From contig CM055110.1 in NCBI GenBank assembly GCA_029204225.1, positions 21,682,988 to 21,746,987 on the forward strand: 64,000 nucleotides of DNA, given 5' to 3'. The stretch is from Diphasiastrum complanatum (lineage: Eukaryota > Streptophyta > Lycopodiopsida > Lycopodiales > Lycopodiaceae). Positions 12,929 through 27,500 of the stretch are shown in pieces. Each line of letters begins with the position of its first letter. Within the stretch, counting starts at the first letter, position 1. The notes under the pieces are model-generated. The model worked only from the letters and a program-made list of their open reading frames with translations, was not told the DNA's origin and did not search any database. A program made the position numbers and the translations under genes.

Positions 12929-13220
12929 ATGTTACTTTGAAGTTTTAAGACTTATAAAAAAGCAACTCGATTGAAAAGATTTGAATAGAGTTTGTGAAGA
13001 GGGAACTCTAATGCATGACATTCAAAAATTCCTGAGCTCCAACATATAGTTGCCCGTTCCGGAACGGAACGCGCAAATGTTACTTTGAAGTTTTAAGACT
13101 TATAAAAAAGCAACTCGATTGAAAAGATTTGAACAGAGTTTGTGAAGAGGGAACTCTAATGCATGACATTCAAAAATTCCTGAGCTCCAACATATAGTTG
13201 CCCGTTCCAGAACGGAACGC
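12929..13220. repeat. Direct duplication of ~142 bp
   Basis: TGTTACTTTGAAGTTTTAAG through CCGTTCCGGAACGGAACGCG occurs at about 12929-13072 and again, nearly unchanged, at 13077-13220. It includes the left end of the motif-array element described at 13190. The near identity indicates a recent tandem duplication. Confidence 0.85.
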
Positions 13221-13860
13221 GTTCCAGAACGTGTTCCGTTCCGGAACGGGACTCCCAAAAAAAAAATACGTTTTTTTACAAAGGAAAAAAAAACCATATA
13301 GAGTGTTGATAGACAACGGGCAACTAAATACGGGCAATCACTGTGTGTCATCCTGAGCATCGAGGCAGGTGTCAATATACGGATTTTGCTGGGATTCTGC
13401 GGAAAAACGTAGTACTCAGATAATCAGATCAAGGAACAAACCCGTTTCAAATATCTAGCGGATTTAGGCTGATGCATTGGTGGATTGCATTTGGATTATA
13501 CAGAAACTCCTGGGCCAGGCCTCAAAATTCAAACGACCGATTGACTCAGGATTGTCCAAAACAAAGCAAATGTTTACAGATTAGAATTCGATTTGATAGT
13601 TTCTTACTTAGAAGCCCTCAAATTCAGATCGATTTCTGATCTGTAGCGTCCCTCAATGCATTATAAAGCGTCCCTCAATATATTATCAAGAAGGAAGATC
13701 GCCAGTTCTGAAGATCACATCCTGCAGGTGGCATTTTGATCTGGTTTTTTTTCTTCTTTAAAAAAACGTTCCGACCCAGTACGTTCCCGAATGTACGGAA
13801 CGGAACGTTCCGACCCATTTTGGTCGGAACGGGCTTCTAAGATTTGTACCAACACCTTTG
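13190..13860. mobile_element. Motif-array fold-back element E1 (GTTCC/GGAAC type) with internal insertion
   Basis: The left block (13197-13250) repeats variants of GTTCCGGAACG/GTTCCAGAACG. It is followed by an A-run. The right block (13768-13842) again repeats CGTTCCGACCC/GTACGGAACGG and ends CGGAACGGGCTTCTAAG. The compact element at 23165-23385 has the same ends without the ~450 bases that separate the two blocks here. Those bases are therefore probably an insertion in the A/T-rich spacer. Confidence 0.6.
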
Positions 13861-14656
13861 GCCCAAAAGAGGTGACACTCACCATTTTAAAGTTAGCCAT
13901 CGTCTTATAGCAAACAAAATAGCAAAGGTCAAGGCACTAGTGTGGATGATCATACATTTTCATGCATAGATACCGGTTCCATACCTTTTGGTACGAAGCA
14001 TATAACTTTGTACATAGTGTACATGTTTCTTACATACGGAAAGTAAATAAAAATTGCAAAAAAATTCAATTTATTTTCCCGTAGAAAAGTAGCTTTGAAT
14101 GAAAAGAATACCAAATTTGCTTTGTACATTAGAAAGATTTTGGAATGTACAAAACAATGTTCCCTACAATATAGAACTATGGTTTCATGGACCTTCAGAT
14201 TTGGCAACTAAAGATGATAACAAAGCCAAAACATTCGATGTACACAAACTTCAAAGATGCAAAATCTACGAGGCCAAAAAACTCGATGAACTGCTTAAAA
14301 GATTTTACGTCTCATTTTGCTTAATACTACAAAGATATGAAGGGCATATCACCAAATTTAGTTGTAACTTGTTCATACAGTTCTTTTAATAAGGGCACAA
14401 AACCAAGTTTTGAAAAAAGGGATGGAACTATTGCTTTTAGATAGATTTGAGACCTGATAAAACTGCACTCAAATAACTGTTGAAGAAAGGTTTAAAATGT
14501 GAAAATTATGAGTGGAAGCAGATCAAATTGAGAGAATAAACTCCATATTGTTTCATGATCATCTTCTACCACCAATTAATTGAGTACATGAATGTTACGT
14601 CTAGAATGTTTCACAAACATCCACAACCGACATGCATCCTTAACTTCAGAACACAC

Positions 14657-14674
14657 CTTTTCGATGCATTGACC
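14657..14674 (-). CDS. Putative 18-nt micro-exon of the methyltransferase gene
   Basis: Between acceptor AAAATAG and donor AAAAG|GTGTGTTC, phase 1 to phase 1. Encodes (G)SMHRK. Joined to FGIRCG it gives FGIRCGSMHRK, which aligns with FG(K)R(M)GSKKRN of THUMPD3. The next exon should encode a (N)xxLYPxxLxEM-like segment but was not found. Confidence 0.5.
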
Positions 14675-17600
14675 CTATTTTCTGTAGCTAAACTTTATCA
14701 CCAAAGGAAAAAAGCTTACTCTCTAATATGAATGCGGTTATACTTTTGTTTCCATAATGCACTAATAATATCTCAAAATAGCTATACATTTCAATTACTT
14801 TTCATTTTTAGCTCTAGCTTATCTCAGTGACAATTGCAGAGTTGGGTTGATATTTTTTCACCAGCAACTGCAGGCTCCTAAAAATTCCATTGATTTGAAA
14901 TCTCAAATAATAAATTGTTCACATTTACTATTTACAAAGCATCAACATCATACCAAGGCATATTCTAGCTTGCAAGAAAACTTACCACAACGTATACCAA
15001 ATGGCATGTCACACAACACCCTATCCACACAATTACTGCGCAAAGCAAGATTTGTAGCATCCCACTGCAGTACATCACAGGAACCTTTGATCTCCCTTTC
15101 TGCAATCCATGCATAATCCACTTTTGAGTCTTTTGAGTAACACTACATTTGCAACATGGCATGAAGATGCAAATACCACACCATTGACTAATTGTTACCA
15201 TTCACACAAATAAGGTTAAATTTGACCCCAAAATAGTTGAACATAGGAATCAGTACCAGACACCTTCAGAATTTTCTCTAGCTGCATTAACAGCTTTTGA
15301 AGAAATATCACCAGCAAGACAGGCAATGCGCCCAGCCATACAATCTGCCGCTTCTAGAGGGATTGTACCACAACCACACCTGAGAGAATAAGAATTCACA
15401 TCAAAAAATGATCACAAAAGTGAACGAGAATCAGGTTATCAAGGATAGCACACAATAAATATCTAGATAAGCTTACATGGGGTCCAAAATAAGATGGCCT
15501 GTCTGAATATCTCCAAGTTGCAACAGAGCATAAGCAATGCTGTAGTGTATAGCATCACCCAAATACAAACAGGAATGAATAGAGAGTAGGCGCCTCGAGG
15601 CCTCAACGAATTTACAAGTTTAAAGATTACTATTGTGTCTTCACTCAAATTGCTTCTGAGATAAAGGCTAGTTGCAAGGATACATGATTTTAAGTTCTCA
15701 TGTTTCTAGAGAATCCACCGAAGTTTAGAGTAGGATAACGTATTTTAAAACCAATCCCAATGGTTAATAGTTACATTAGCTAACTACAATGGCATCATAT
15801 AAACATACCTGGGCTTCAGAGATGTTCCTATGAGGGCATGTCGATAACGCCGATGAGAGTAGAGCTGTATTGTATATTCAAATCAGTTCTGAATGCACAG
15901 CAATAGATAACAAACAGAGTAATAATAAACTTTCTTACCTGCGTAGGATAGTCAATGTATGTATAACCAGTAAAGCCCTACTTCCATCGGAGTATATGAA
16001 TGTAGATCAAAGAAGTAAGGGAGAACGCGTAAGGTACAGCATATTGTTCTTCCTGAGGGGATACTGCATGTGCAGTGGCGGAAGCAGTAACAAGCTAATC
16101 ACATTGTCTTAATCAAAAGAAAGTGCATCTTTCCCAAGAGTGGTGAACATGTAGCATGGCATGCAACTTCCCCTTTTCTAAAATTTGTAACTATGGTTCA
16201 TAAGTCCCGTGGTACTGGGTACCGCGGATCCCGGTACCGTGGGACCATACTAGTACTGTGGTACCATATCAGTCCCGCGGTACCAACAACAAAAAAAAAA
16301 AAAATTTGCGAAAATAACACGGGAAAAAAATTTCAATTTTTTTTTTTATTATTATGGTACCGCGGATCCCAGGGCGGTACCATACTGGTGGTACAGCGGT
16401 ACCAGGGGACACTATGCTATGGTTCCAGAAATTTCCAATAGCATAAATAAAATTCTAGACCTTTGTGAATGGAAGTGGATGGGCAGCAATGTTTCACTGA
16501 AATGTGTTTCATTCAATGAAACTTCGTTTCGAAAAGTCCATTTCTAACGAACCGTTCGAAACGGATTTTAGAGCAAAGAAAAAACAAAACCTCATAATAT
16601 GTGTGCATAGAATCCGTGAACCGTGGACGGATCACCACAGTTCTTGGAACCGTACAGTTCACAAAGTGTGGTTCCAAGAACCGTGATAAATAATTAATTA
16701 ATTAACTTTTTTTAGGGGTTTTAGGGGCCAAAGAGCATAAAAAACACTTAACCCCCGGATTGTTCAACAGAAGAGGATTCCTTATCAGACTTCTTATCCA
16801 TATATTGAACCCAAGGCGGAGTTATGTGAGTAGCATATGCAGATTGTGGAAATCTGCTAGTTAATAGCCTATGTTTATGTATAGGAACATAGTTGGATAA
16901 GTTGCTTATGTACATCTTAATCTTGTGGATCTACTATGTGTTTCCTATGAACTGAGTTTATATCGTATACTTAAACTAGTTAGAATGCATAGACATATGA
17001 ACAAGTAATGTGAGGAACAGTTACTTGCAAGTTAATGTCTCTTTTTGCTGAAAGGATAACTCATTAACTTATTTATGATTTGGAAAAATGTGGTTAATAA
17101 TTAATTACATGAACCGTACCACGATTCATGAACCGTGGTACGGTTCACTGTACAGTACTTGGAACCCACGGTTCTCAGAACCGTGCGTTCTATGTATGTG
17201 TGAGAGAAAGTTTGGCATATAAAACTCTAGTTAAAACTCAGTAGAGAATAGTATAAATATGTGCATTGTGTGATGTATCTTAATGTCTCATTGAGTCCTC
17301 AGTCACATAAGTGTGTCGATTACCAATTGTTATATTGTCGTTGTATAGAGCTATGATCCTATCTAGACACTTAAACAACACTTGGTTTTCCTTTAACAAA
17401 AGGCTAGGAATAAACTAAGCAAAAAACAAAACAAAACCCTGAAAACGTTTCACCATTTCTTTCCCGACAAAGCCAATTCTTTCTTGTTTCAGACACATTG
17501 CAAAAAGGCCTTTTAAAGGGTCCACAAAACATTGATGGGCAGTAAATCCGCATAAGTGAAGATAGAAACAGAATCTTTTCTCACGAAACTTGAAAGTCCT

Positions 17601-18497
17601 AAAAGCTAGACAATGTCAGCAAGCTTGAAATAGAAATCAGGATAATCTGTCAAGGCATTTGGAGTAGCTTCAAAAGGAAAGTCTAAGGGTTGTTCTGAAT
17701 GTAATATATTTGGAGTATTACGATGTTCTATCATCATAAGGGGCCTCACTAATTATATTTCGACCCCAAAACCATACTAATTATATTAGAGCCTGATTTT
17801 GGCATTGAATGATACGACTTATATTAGGGTCAAGGATCAAAGAAAAGTGATATCTAAGACTTTCTACAAGGGAATGGGGGTCAGAAGTCTAATGATACCC
17901 TATTATGCCCTTCATTCTAACTTTCTTTCAAAAAAGAGGGTGATAGCCATGATTCATCCAAGACTTCCTTTAAGTTTGGCTCTTAATATAAGGGCTGCTG
18001 CCCGCTCCAAATTAGTAAAAAGGACAATGAGTGTAGCAGGGTCCTTCTTGGTTTGCCATGCTCACAACAAACCCTTGGAGTGGTGGGAAAAGCACACAGT
18101 CGGTTGCTTCGATCATTGGATCATTGGTGTCTTCAATCCCCTGAAACCTAATGTTCATAGATTTATATTCCCACATTTTTTCATCGGATATGGTGGCTGA
18201 GATAACACTATTGAAGGTGGGTGTACCTGCTTTACCATCATCCTTGAAGAGGGAAGCCCATGTTTTTGTTTCTGCTTTGTGTTTCTCAATCTTGACTTCC
18301 AACTCCTGCATTTTCGTGGTGGTAGAAATGACCGGTGCTTCTTGTCGATTCATTGCCTCTTCCAAGAAAGTAATCCGGGCGAGCAGGGCTCCCCTCAGCA
18401 GCCAGCACACCTGCCTGAGTGGTAGGAGGCCCTGCCTGCCTGGCAGCTATGTTGACCTGTGGGGGTGACTGCTTTTTCGGCGGCATGGAGAGTGCAG

Positions 18498-18540
<43 letters not shown>

Positions 18541-21500
18541 ATTTTTCTTAGAGTCAGGGTTAGGGTTTTATCTTTAGGGTTTGGGATCATAAGATAACCA
18601 TAAAGAGAGGTGTTCGAGAAAGAAAGTCAAGAATTGGGGTTGAAACTCTACCTTCACCATAAAATTTCGATTGGCCTCTCTTTGCTTTCCAAAATCTAAC
18701 GTTTGATGTTAAACGCAGATGTGTGCATGCAAAACTAGTTCACCTATGGGCTGATTAAGATCGTATTAGCATTATATTTGTGTTCCTAGGATATACTTAC
18801 AATGAAACGTCACATAGTCAATACCTGTACAGACACTGATTTGCATGGTTGACACTTGAAGTTTCAGTTGGTGGTTATACAGCTGTCCAGCATCACAGTA
18901 CACATAAGGTAAGCTTGAAATATAGAAATTTACCTGAGAATCAGATCGACTTGGTCTGGGAAGGGAAACAGAAACTTTGCCCTCACAAGTTTTGCTTGCT
19001 GAGTCGTCGTCATCTTTCACATTCTCCAGCTTTATTGACCAAGGAAGTCTAGGTGCGAGTGCTCCATCACAGCAAGCTACTTTCTTTGCCTCGCTATTAC
19101 TGTCCATCAATCAAACAGATGAGAAGTTTTCAGATTCTTGCTCCTTGCAACTTGAACAACTTCTATTTCTTAACAAAACCCTAATTAGACAAACGTGAAA
19201 GCTTTCATTGACTGTCTTTATAAATCAAAGCTAAAAGGCTGCATTGAAGTGCTTAATTAGTATACTTAACTTTGCAGGGACAATCTCTACGGTTGCCTGA
19301 GTTCCCCAATGAATACCTGTAGAGAAGTGCAATCAATAAAAGCAGTTCTGTGTCCCTTATCCACGCAATCACCTCCACTGCAAGTTCTAAGCACCTCAAC
19401 TTATGAGAAAGCTTTTCAAGCACATTAGGCTAATAACTTTCCAGCTAAGCTAGGAAATGTTGACATTAACAACAAGGGCACAACATAAGACTCTTACAGG
19501 ACGCAATAATTGATATCTACGTCACATGATATTGCCAAAATCACTTTCACAACTTTAATAAGCTAAATTGAAAACATGCTAGTCGGCTAACGCTAAACTT
19601 TGGAAAATCATTAGACATATGTACAGCAGCAGCATACCATCATATCTTCGCATATCTCCAGTCCAGCCAAAAAGACTATTGATACCATCCCCCAAAGCAG
19701 CTACAATTGTTGCTACATTGTCAGTGCCTTTCAAGACAATCTCAGTGACATGCCATGAACTATTATATTTATAGAAAAGTTTCCATCAAGAAAGTAGAAT
19801 GGGCACATTCATCCATCAGCAAAAGGGCCTTGACCAATGACATCAGAGACAAATATAAAGTCGAAGATATTGTGAGCAAGTTCTTCAATCATCTCGTTAA
19901 AGCTTGTTATTGGAGTGCTTTCAACCGTTATTTAACGACCACAATCCCCTCATATTTATGAACTTTGAAGTATGTACCTTCTCCAAGAAGACCAGAAAAC
20001 GTCATATTGCCTCTCGTGATAGCTGAGAAAGTGATTGGAAGTATAAATGCAAAAATGAAAGCATTCTAAACATCCCCAAAGGCCCGGTGAGAACAATTTG
20101 AGTTCAAGACCTAATTGATGCCCTCTTCAAATTATCTGCTACTAGATATGTTTGAGTAGGCAGATGGTGCATTGGAGAAGAACTATTTGAGCAAGGTTTA
20201 TGTAACCCATGATCCATCAACAATGAAGCTCTTCTGTTTAGGTTATACACTGGCTTTAATGGCTAGTTAGATTCGATCCACATTGGAAAGTACTCCTTGC
20301 TGTAACTCAAAAAAAAATTAACACATATCAAAGCCAAAGTTTGGCAGACTTGTCTTCAACCAATGAAGAGAGATTTTCATAGGCGCATGTGTGTTTAGAC
20401 ATTTGGACCATGAGAACTTTACAGAAGGCCTGTCCTTTTGTGGTCTTTAGGATATTTTTCAAAATCTGTCACACACATTGCACGTGCGTTCTACTTTAGT
20501 ATGGCCAGTCTTGTAGCTTAATATTAAAAAGACAAGAAAGTTCTTGCTGACTTGTTTGTGCCCGAACCCATCTGTTTGCAAAGTCTTACACAACCAAAAT
20601 TGGAAGAAATTAAAAAAGCTAGCAAAAAAAATTTGAATTCAAAGACGCTTTATCAAGTACTGGAACAACCATTAGCTATCACTGGTGCAGAGCTGAGAAG
20701 AAAAGCGTGAAAGAACTGGCTCAATGTCCCAGAATATTGAGTGTGATCTCAAGGATAACTTCACACTTGTGCTCATTATATGAATGTGAAATAGTAATAG
20801 ATAGCTTAATTTCAAAATAGCAAGTATGTGATTCATGTTATATTTTCGAAGATTTCTGCAAGGTAATTAATTGAGAAGCTCAACTATGCTGGCACATTAT
20901 CAATAACCCAAAATGAAGCAAGAATTTGGTAAAGTGACATGCTACTAAATAGACCAACGCGTCAGATTTACGACTCATCCTGAATGAGTGGAGCAAAGCA
21001 AACTAGTCCCCGCAATAAATTTTGAGCATTGATTCCCTCTGAATCCAACTATTAGCTGCCTGTTTGCCACCTGCTTATAGCAAATATTTGCTTACTCAAA
21101 TGTTCAGCAAGGCCACTTGCAGGATTGACTGCAGAAGCATAGACAATGAACAGTCTTGAAAAGCATTTTCACATTGCTTATAGCTTAATGGCATCTTCAA
21201 TCTGAATCAATGCGTTCAATCTCAATGGAGAGAACAATGACTTATAAAACTTGCACTTTGATTTAGTTTCACATAATCTGTAACTTCACCTCCATATATT
21301 CAGCATGATAGATGGTATAGAGTGACTGTGCACAACTAGATCTCATCCTGCTCAAAAACCCCCATGAAGACCTTGATATCACAATAGGTAACATAAATGG
21401 CTTCAAAACAGTGAATGAACGTGCTTATCACCTGAAACAGATGATTACCTGCAGCATCCATTGATGTAAAGGGATGCTTCCTCATTGTAATACATTTCCT

Positions 21501-24500
21501 GTCGCAAGTTACTCGAAACCTCATGTTGGAGTTGGACCACGGCGTATCTTTGTAAAAGAGACTGGTATCCTCTTTATCAGAAAATGCTTTCCACCTCTTC
21601 AGAATCTCCAAGGAAGGTCCCCAGTCAATCTTGCAATCACATACATAATACTCTGTTCAAGGTAACAGCTATGAAATTACCTGCTAATTCCAGATAACTA
21701 ATGGAGGACATGTAACAAGAGATCCAACTAGGACACCAATCAGTTCGACATTCAGCATCAGTGAACAACAGAACAACAAAAAGGTAGTTTGTAAATCAGT
21801 AATAACATCCAGCTAAGCAACTCTCTTCAAAGGCAGAAAACAGATGATAGTTATTAAATGTTATTATAGGAAAAAAGTTAGAAGATATATGAATGATGGA
21901 AGGTTATCATATCATGTGATAGCTCTAAATTCGGGAAATTATGTTATTCGTTCCAAAAACTTTTTTCTACAAAATAATGTAACTGAATGTTTCTACAGGA
22001 AAATGATAGCATAATATGATTGAAGAAATAGTATATGCACTGCAAACATATACCAAGAGATAGTGACCTTCCTTCACTCAAGTTAGGATGCTATTTTACG
22101 GGAGATCCAATTTGTCTAACCACCAGATCCTGAGCTTGTAGCTACCAAAGCTATTATGAGATGCCACCTCTAACAGACACAATGATATTGTTACCTGAAC
22201 TACATTGATGATATTAGAAGACATTGTCCACATGATAAATGGGCGTGCAAATGGTTGATTATCTGATTTCTTGCTGACTGGTGTGACTTGCAATGTTTGC
22301 TGGCTGATTCATATCACCAAATTTTGATTTAGTAAGAGCATCAGAAGAAAAAAAATGATAGGAACAGTATCCGTCCTGACATGTTCAGGGGAACATATTC
22401 TCCAAAACCTAATCCAGCACGTAAAAGGATGTTGAAATATAGAATAAAGCCAAACATGTATTTAAAACAAGATACATGTGACATGTTTGCTGACTTTTCA
22501 TCATCCATGAATCTTCTAAGCTCCTAAGTTCCAGCACAACCTAAACCTTTGTGAATTCTTCAGCAATTAAGTTTGCAAAATTAGTTGTAATTGCACCAGA
22601 ACTTTTCCTGGCCAATGGGGTGCATGTTAAGTGTCAAGTTTGAAGTATTTTTCACACTTTGACAGGCACACTATCAGGAGATTCTGAGATCAAAAATGTT
22701 TGAAAAAGTTTGAACTTTGAACTTTGAAGAGTCTACAGCCAAGCTCACACTTGAACACATTAAAATGCAAGGGGTCCTTAAGAGCTTTTGAGTAATACAT
22801 GAGCAGCTTTTCTCTATAGCTGATGATTCTCTAGTTACTGCTCAGTCACTTTGCCCATCACGTGCTTTGAAGCTAGTCATTACCAAGACCTTCATCTTCT
22901 AGTTAAATTCACATTTAGAGTCAGTTTCTCCAAAAATGTGCAACAATCTTATTAAATAGTCAATCCAGCAGCCATCCCTCAAGAGCCAATGATACTTACT
23001 TCCATCAAGTCTCAACAGCATATTTTATGGAAAAAAAATTCAAAACACTCCAAACCACTTAATTAGAGAACCCCGGTTCTTGAGTGCATTTCATTCAACT
23101 TCTTCGGTTAAGGGCACATGACTAGAGGTTAATGACTCCTTAACATGCTTCCATAGTTAGCCGTTGCGGATCTGAACACGTTCTAGAACGCATTCCAGAA
23201 CACATTCCGGAACGCGTTCCAGAACGTGGCCAAAAAAAATTAGTGATTATTTAACGAAGGAAAAAAAAATATTTTTTTTAATCACTTGGTACCACGTTCC
23301 GACCCAGTACATTCTGGAACATACTGTACGGAACATACAGTATGTTCCGACTGGTTTGGTTCGGAACGGGTTTCTAAGGTTGTGTCTTACCTGGGGCCTT
23401 GACACTTGTTAGATACTTTGAACTGGGAAGACCATGTTAATTGCATTTGAGCTCAATTGACCATCTAATCACATGCTGCATATCTAAGGAGGCAAATTGG
23501 GTGCCCAACCCCAATGGGAGAATTGAGAAGTCTAACTGGGGACTACAAACACCCTTTAATGGGTCCTCATTTGCAGCTTTGAATGCTAGAGATTGTGAGC
23601 TTCTTCAACTGAAAACTCAGAAACAATGCTCTTTTGTAGGAGGCCTTGGGGCCTTATAAGGCAGCCTGTTATTATGTGTTGTTGATATCTTTGTCAGAAA
23701 ATCATTATCATTCGGCAGTTATATGTTCAGATTGTTCTATTGTGCGTAATATCTTGTGGAATCTGGATGTGTTCTTAACTTGGCAACAGAACATGTTAGT
23801 AACTTATAAGAAGAGGAAATCAGGGCTCCAAAAATTTTGCTTCATGATATAGATACAAGTGGGTGCTAGATCTGATTGGCAACAGAAGGTAACTTATCAA
23901 GCCCCTAAGCCAGAGATCAGCAGAGGCCCTCATTATGTACTATATGTCCACAACAAGCATAAACCAACAACAATCAGGACCAACATTTAGAATTAAAGCC
24001 GAAAAGAATATGTACCTTCTTCACCAAGTTTTTTAAGTAGGAGACTGCACTATCTTTTGAAATAGGGACATCCTGTTACATTCAGTTAACTTCCACATGA
24101 GTTCCTTCGATGGTCACAATCAGGTAGCCAATACAAAGCTGCACTTAAATCTACAGAATCATAAAATGTCAACTTTGCCAACATGAAAAAAATGAGAAGC
24201 ATGACCTAAAAACTTGTTAATAGAGCTGAACTTCAACACAAAATAAAAAATAAATAAAAAAAGCTTCTAAAAAATTGAACACTCTTTCAACAAAAGAAAG
24301 GAGATCAAAATCTGCTAGCCAATATTAAATTGAAATCAACTTTGCAAAATGGCAAGATGTCACCTTTGCCAACATAAAGAAAGTGAGCAGCTTGACCTGA
24401 ATACATATCACTTGACACTAGAGGTGCAGTCAAACAATAGATAAACCCCATTTTCAAAGATTGAATCCTCCAATAATGAAAGAAAAGCAAGGAGACAAAC

Positions 24501-27500
24501 AGCTAAAATGATTATAGTATTGTTGGTATTGAAAGAATGGCGTTGTTAGGCCCCAGTCATGGCCCTAACATACCCTAAAAGTGACCAGGTGGGTCAAGTG
24601 ACCCCCAGTGGCGGGCCACAACCCACAGGAGCTGGGTCAGGTGACTGTCGGAGGCAAGCCACAACCCACGCCCCAGTGGTGAGAAGCTTGACCTAAAAAC
24701 ATCACTTGACACTAGAGTTGAAGTCAAACACTAGGTAAACCCATTTTTCAGAGATTGAATCCTCCAATAATGAAAGAAAAGAATGGACACAAACAGCTAA
24801 GATGATTATAGTATTGTTGGTATTGAAAGAATGGCATTGTAAGGCCCCAGTCGTGGCCCTAATGTACCCTAAAAGTGACCAGGTGGGTCAAGTGACCCCT
24901 AGTGGCGGGCCACAACCCCCACAATAGGTGAGTCAGGTGTTCATGTTTATACAAATTCTTACGTAAAATACTAATGAAAGTTCCTAATGATATTCCTGAG
25001 TGGAAGCAAGCACACAAATTTATCTTTCACTTGCAAGAAGATTTATGACCTCCAGTGCCATAGCGACGGCTCCTATTTTTTTGAAATGCCAGATGGCAAG
25101 GGTTCCAAAGTTTGGGACCAAAAGATAGTGCAGTTGCCCCTTACTATCCAGATGTATACTGAGCTACCCAGCTTTACACTATACCCACTGATACACCCAT
25201 CTCCATCTCTCCTCAACCTTCAGACTTCACCTTTTTCACCCTGACTTGGTTCGGGCAGCAATTAAAAAGCAGAAAACTCACCGCACCAGGGACATTGAAG
25301 ACCTTGAATCTAAACTACTGATTCACGCCTCCGATACCCTTGCCCCTACATTATCCACTCTCCTTAACCATGTTGTTGTTGAGGGCTTCCCATCCTCTTG
25401 GTGCACCAACATCATACATCCTATCCACAAAAACGGTGACCCCATGGTACCTGGTAATTACCGCACTATTATGATTGGACACGTTCTCGCGAAGTTATAT
25501 GGCACCATCCTCCAGTCTGCAGTTAGCTCAGAGGCAGAATCTAGGAGATTACATGCTTTGGGTCAGGCAGGGTTCCGCGCTCATTATTCCACTACAGATC
25601 ACATATTCACACTTCGAGCCCTCATTGAGGAAGCTAGACACAGGAGAGACAAGGTTTACTGTTGATTTGTGGACTTCAGGAAAGCCTTTGATTCTGTCCC
25701 ACGCTCCTTACTTATCCAGAGACTCCGTGACCTGGGGTTCTCTACAGATATTATTCTAGTCGTCATGGCTCTCTACGAGAGGGTCTTGGGCTGCTTTCGT
25801 CATGGTAGTGGCATTTCTGAGCAGATCTGGAGTACTATTGGGGTTAAGCAAGGATGCTCTCTCTCACCAGTTCTCTTTGGATTGTATATTGACGAGCTAG
25901 AGCAGGTCATTTCTCAGTGTGATGGGGACGGCTTGGGGACATTCTGATTGTCGTCCTTCTCTATGCGGATGATGTCTCCCATAAGAGAGAGGGATTACAG
26001 AGACAGTTGGATTGTTATTCGAAAAGGCCAAAGAACAACATCAAAAAAACCATCATGGCAATAACATGCTATAGTATGAGCACTAAACACAACCAAGCAT
26101 GCCAAGTAGCTATAGGCAACAGTGGAGTTGGAACAATACCGATGTTCTACATTGTCCATAAAGACCAAGTGTGTCAGCACTAGCAAAACGAACAAAAAAT
26201 AATACATCCCAAGTCGATTTTGTAAATTTGAGATATCCATTAGGGGTCATGACCAATACCTCAAATTTCCGACAAAATACCCTCTTCTGACCAATAGTAA
26301 TTGCCATCATTCCAGACCTTAGTTGCCCGTTCCACTCCAAAAAACAAAAATTAAAAATATACAAAGACACATAGCGTTGTCCTATTTAGATAGATATCCT
26401 ATTTTCTTATCAGCATCAAAATCTTTGCTAGAAACTCTTGAAGAATAAACTTATTTTTGCTATGGAAGTTGTTTTGGCTTTTCAATGTCATTAAAATCAC
26501 AAAGAAAACCTCTAATAGTTGGTCACGAGCTGCCTAGTATAATCTTTAAATCAACTTTTTGATGATCAAGCTTGTGATTCTTGTGAAAATTTCTCAAAAA
26601 GGTCTTCAGCATGTTTTTCAGCTACAACTTGTTAAAGCCTGCCAAAATCCAAATATCTTTGTTTAGCCCTCTCTGATCAGCAATCTGCTTCCTTGATTAC
26701 TGTTGCACATGTTGCTGCAAGTACCATCTTCTATGATGGTTTCCATGTGATTTTAGCCACAATTCTCGTTTCAGGCTTTCTTTCTCAAGGTGAAAGTACA
26801 ATGTCGATCTCTATATCTAAATTATTCGTCGGCAATCACAAGAGCACAACAATAGTAGGCACTCACACATACACAATGGAGCACAGCATAAGCCATAAAC
26901 CATAAACCTTGAATGTGCAAAACCACTCAATGTGAAAACGAGAGTATAGGAGGAAGTGTACAAGTGTTATAGTTTTTGCTCCATATCCTGGTTATTTATA
27001 GTTTTCATAGACAGATGTACATTTTGTAATTATTGTAATCAACAAAATGGCTAAGTCACTGACCTGTGGTGACCTGTGTAGGTAAATTGCTAATAAACTT
27101 TAATTAGAGCTATTGGACCTCAGAGTTGCATGCTAGGCTGGTTTCAGGTACTAGGTCATAAATTAGGAGTGGCTGGACTGACCTCCTAAAAGGTATGAGA
27201 GGGTTGATTGGTCAATAGGACACATGTCAGATGCTCACTAGGACACTTGGTCTAGTGAGTGAAGTCAGAGTTGACCTATCATGCATGACACGTGTCATAT
27301 GCTGAGTGACACATTTTAGCCTATTCGCTTGCCTATGTATTAGGGTACTGCCAAGTGGCAAGTGTCGGTTGTGCATGGAGTTTGCCATCTGTCGATGTTA
27401 GGATGTGTCAGGGTGAAGGGGTGCTTGAGGATTGTATATAAGTGAGCCTAGAGAAAGGCATTCCTCATCACATTCTATGCAACAAAGGTTGGGAGGAGAC

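Noticed and set aside
13100-13375. Minus-strand ORF of 91 aa
   Set aside because: It lies across the duplicated motif-array element and has no domain.
19317-19390. Alternative frame GGDCVDKGHRTAFIDCTSLQ
   Set aside because: The frame VEVIAWIRDTELLLLIALLYR fits both splice phases and the THUMP alignment.
19998-20042. Splice-bounded 45-nt candidate exon (ITRGNMTFSGLLGE)
   Set aside because: Exon 21449-21629 joins directly and in phase to 19638-19712 with a clear family match; this segment would break it.
22096-22293. Minus-strand ORF with donor GTTCAG|GTAACA, considered as an exon
   Set aside because: The flanking exons at 24016 and 21449-21629 already join in phase with homology across the junction.
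26110-26370. Minus-strand ORF of 86 aa
   Set aside because: No family similarity or splice fit. It overlaps a fragment of a repeated element end.
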